Source: Bacillota bacterium (lineage in GTDB: Bacteria; Bacillota; DSM-12270; Thermacetogeniales; Thermacetogeniaceae). From it: 6,934 nucleotides of DNA. This document shows, in pieces, positions 5,403 through 6,934 of this stretch. The DNA lies in NCBI GenBank assembly GCA_030627585.1, contig DAOURU010000056.1, positions 1-6,934 of the forward strand, given 5' to 3'. The position numbers were made by a program, and so were the translations under genes. How positions within the stretch are numbered: position 1 is the first letter of the stretch; each line of letters opens with the position of its first letter. Below the pieces are notes generated by a model, which saw only the letters and a program-made list of their open reading frames with translations, was not told the DNA's origin and made no database searches.

Positions 5403-6602
5403 GTGAAGCTCTTAACGCGAAAAGTAGTCGGCCTGACGGGTGACGGGGCTGCCGCCGAGGCGATGCGCCAGATCGACCCGGATGTAGTGGCGGCCTACCC
5501 CATTACCCCGCAGACGGAAATTGTGGAAAAATTTGCGGAGTACGTCGCCGGGGGCCTGGTGAACACAGAATTCATCTGCGTGGAGAGTGAGCACAGCGCC
5601 ATCAGCGCCTGCTGCGGCTCCTCCGCCGCCGGGGCGCGCACCGTGACCGCCACCTCTTCCCAGGGCCTCGCCCTCATGCATGAGATGCTCTACATTGCGG
5701 CGGCCAACCGCCTCCCGATCGTCATGATCAACGTCAACCGTGCCCTTTCGGCGCCCTTAAACATTCACAACGACCAGAGCGATACCTTCGGCTCGCGGGA
5801 TGCTGGCTGGATTCAGCTCTACTGCGAGAACGTCCAGGAGGTTTACGACACCACAATTCAAGGGATCCGGATTGCCGAACACCCCGAGGTCCAGCTGCCG
5901 GTCATGGTCTGCCTGGACGGATTCATTTTAAGTCACAGCATGGAGCGCCTTGAGCTCCTGTCCGATGCCGAGGTCAAAGACTTCATCGGGGCATTCAGGC
6001 CGCGCACCAATCTCCTCGACTTCGACAAACCCATTACCCTGGGCGCGGCCGCCATGCCCGAGTACTACTTTGAGCACAGGTTTGCCCAGTCTTACGCTCT
6101 TGACCGCGCCCTGGAAAGGGTCGTGGCAGTCGACCAGGAGTTCGGGGCAAAGTTCGCCCGGAGTTACGGCGTTGTCGAGGCTTACCGGATGGATGATGCG
6201 GAATTGGCGGTCGTCACCCTGGGCTCGCTGGCCGGGACCACGAAGTTTGTCGTCGACAGGTTCCGGGAAGAAGGGGTTAAAGCCGGATCGCTCAAGATTA
6301 AACTCTTCCGCCCCTTCCCCATCGAAGCCGTCGCAGCCGCCCTGAAAAACGTAAAAGCAGCGGCCGTCCTGGAAAAGGCGATCTCGCCGGGTGCGCCGGG
6401 GCCCGCCCTCTTCTCCGACGTGCTCGGGGCCTTGTACCATCAAGGCGTAAAGGCCAGCCTGATCAGCTACGTCGCCGGCCTGGGCGGCCGGGATGTCCCG
6501 CCCAAGAGCATCACCAGGATTTACAACCACCTGCAGCAAATCGCGGAAACCGGGCGGATTGGCAGAATTCTCAACTACCTAGATCTGAGGGGGTGGCAAT
6601 AG
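5403..6602 (+). CDS. porA: Pyruvate:ferredoxin oxidoreductase, alpha subunit
   Basis: The alpha subunit provides the TPP pyrimidine-side domain and the C-terminal transketolase-like domain of the enzyme. The 399-residue protein has a start of typical form, with GDGAAAEAMRQIDPDVVAAY followed by YPITPQTEIVEKF (32-44), whose Thr35 is the conserved substrate-side Thr. VESEHSAISA (60-69) holds the conserved Glu61 expected to contact the TPP ring. The motifs NRALSAPLNIHNDQSDTFGS (112-131) and DAGWIQLYCENVQEVYD (133-149) are of PorA type. LDGFILSHSMERLELL (171-186) ends domain I, and VTLGSLAGTTK (271-281), LFRPFP (301-306) and GGRDV (361-365) mark domain II. The frame is open upstream to 5295, but the GTG at 5403, preceded by AAGGAGG (5384-5390, 12 nt away, a somewhat long gap), matches family length. 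Codon third positions are strongly C-biased by eye, in keeping with high expression. A 2-ketoisovalerate enzyme is a less likely alternative. Confidence 0.94.
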   Translation: MKLLTRKVVGLTGDGAAAEAMRQIDPDVVAAYPITPQTEIVEKFAEYVAGGLVNTEFICVESEHSAISACCGSSAAGARTVTATSSQGLALMHEMLYIAAANRLPIVMINVNRALSAPLNIHNDQSDTFGSRDAGWIQLYCENVQEVYDTTIQGIRIAEHPEVQLPVMVCLDGFILSHSMERLELLSDAEVKDFIGAFRPRTNLLDFDKPITLGAAAMPEYYFEHRFAQSYALDRALERVVAVDQEFGAKFARSYGVVEAYRMDDAELAVVTLGSLAGTTKFVVDRFREEGVKAGSLKIKLFRPFPIEAVAAALKNVKAAAVLEKAISPGAPGPALFSDVLGALYHQGVKASLISYVAGLGGRDVPPKSITRIYNHLQQIAETGRIGRILNYLDLRGWQ

Positions 6603-6934
6603 ATGGCCACTTTAAAAGAACTGAGCAAGAGAGAAGCAAGAATCACCGGCGGCACGCGCACCTGCGCCGGGTGCGCCGCCCCGATTATCGTCAGGCAGGT
6701 CCTGCTGGCTGCACCCCACCGCCCGGTTATCCTCAACGCCACCGGCTGCCTCTACATCACAACAGCAATCATCCCCTACTCCTCGTGGCGCATCCCTTAC
6801 TACCACTCTGCCTTCGAAAACGCAGCCGCCGTCGCTTCGGGCGTGGAAGGGGCGATCCTCGCCCTGAAGAAAAGAGGCAGGCTGGCAGACCAGGAGATCG
6901 ACCTGATTGCCGTCGGGGGGGACGGCGGCACCTA
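6603..6934 (+). CDS. porB: Pyruvate:ferredoxin oxidoreductase, beta subunit (5' part, cut by window edge)
   Basis: The beta subunit binds the TPP diphosphate and Mg and holds the proximal [4Fe-4S] cluster. The frame opens with ATG directly after the porA TAG, with GAGGGGGTGG (6587-6596) as ribosome site, and stays open for 110 codons to the edge. Visible are RTCAGCAAPIIVRQVL (19-34), with cluster ligands Cys21 and Cys24, ATGCLYITT (46-54) with Cys49, a further expected ligand, PYYHSAFENAAAVASGVEGA (65-84), and VGGDGGT (104-110), the start of the GDG TPP-diphosphate motif. The later Asn of that motif and the fourth Cys lie outside the window. The CAGCAAP variant has Ala where many homologues have Gly. 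Family beta subunits are about 290-310 residues, so roughly 190 are missing. The order gamma-delta-alpha-beta is that of four-subunit archaeal-type enzymes. Confidence 0.95.
   Translation, partial: MATLKELSKREARITGGTRTCAGCAAPIIVRQVLLAAPHRPVILNATGCLYITTAIIPYSSWRIPYYHSAFENAAAVASGVEGAILALKKRGRLADQEIDLIAVGGDGGT

Noticed and set aside
5928..6539. 203-codon open frame on the - strand opposite porA
   Set aside because: It lies wholly inside porA, a confidently identified gene with C-biased codons, which tends to leave long antisense frames open. No domain seen.

Overview
This window looks like the chromosome of a Gram-positive, endospore-lineage anaerobe of the class Clostridia, of the moderately GC-rich, often thermophilic type (Moorella/Thermacetogenium/Desulfotomaculum-like). 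The evidence is the order SRP RNA - dnaX - ybaB - recR - yaaL - bofA, which is the origin-proximal order of Bacillus and Clostridia; the presence of bofA, a sporulation-linked gene; strong anti-16S Shine-Dalgarno sites; frequent TTG and GTG starts; and a four-subunit, oxygen-sensitive pyruvate:ferredoxin oxidoreductase. The genus is an inference and cannot be fixed from the sequence alone. All recognised genes lie on the + strand.

Region 1 (1-279): the 3' part of a long, Bacillus-type signal recognition particle RNA enters from the left edge. It is followed by an AT-rich spacer holding a perfect 15-bp tandem repeat that runs directly into a rho-independent terminator, and then by a short dnaX upstream region. 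Region 2 (280-3600): a compact housekeeping operon encoding the clamp-loader subunit DnaX, the YbaB/EbfC nucleoid protein, the recombination mediator RecR, a small YaaL-like (DUF2508) protein and BofA. Junctions are mostly tight (0 to 23 nt). The exception is the roughly 70-nt recR-yaaL gap, which contains a well-initiated seven-codon mini-ORF whose stop overlaps the yaaL start.

Region 3 (3601-3750): a vegetative-type promoter and an untranslated leader of about 90 nt with alternative base-pairing possibilities. Region 4 (3751-6934): a metabolic operon beginning with an uncharacterised SIMIBI-type P-loop NTPase, followed by porG, porD, porA and the 5' part of porB. These encode the gamma, delta (two 4Fe-4S ferredoxin-like), alpha and beta subunits of an archaeal-type heteromeric 2-oxoacid:ferredoxin oxidoreductase, most likely acting on pyruvate. 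porB runs off the right edge just at its TPP-binding motif.

The first operon serves DNA replication and repair with a sporulation gene at its end. The second interconverts pyruvate and acetyl-CoA using ferredoxin. I see no mobile element, CRISPR array, tRNA or defence system. The least understood parts are the P-loop gene ahead of the POR genes, its leader RNA, the mini-ORF before yaaL and the tandem repeat after the SRP RNA.
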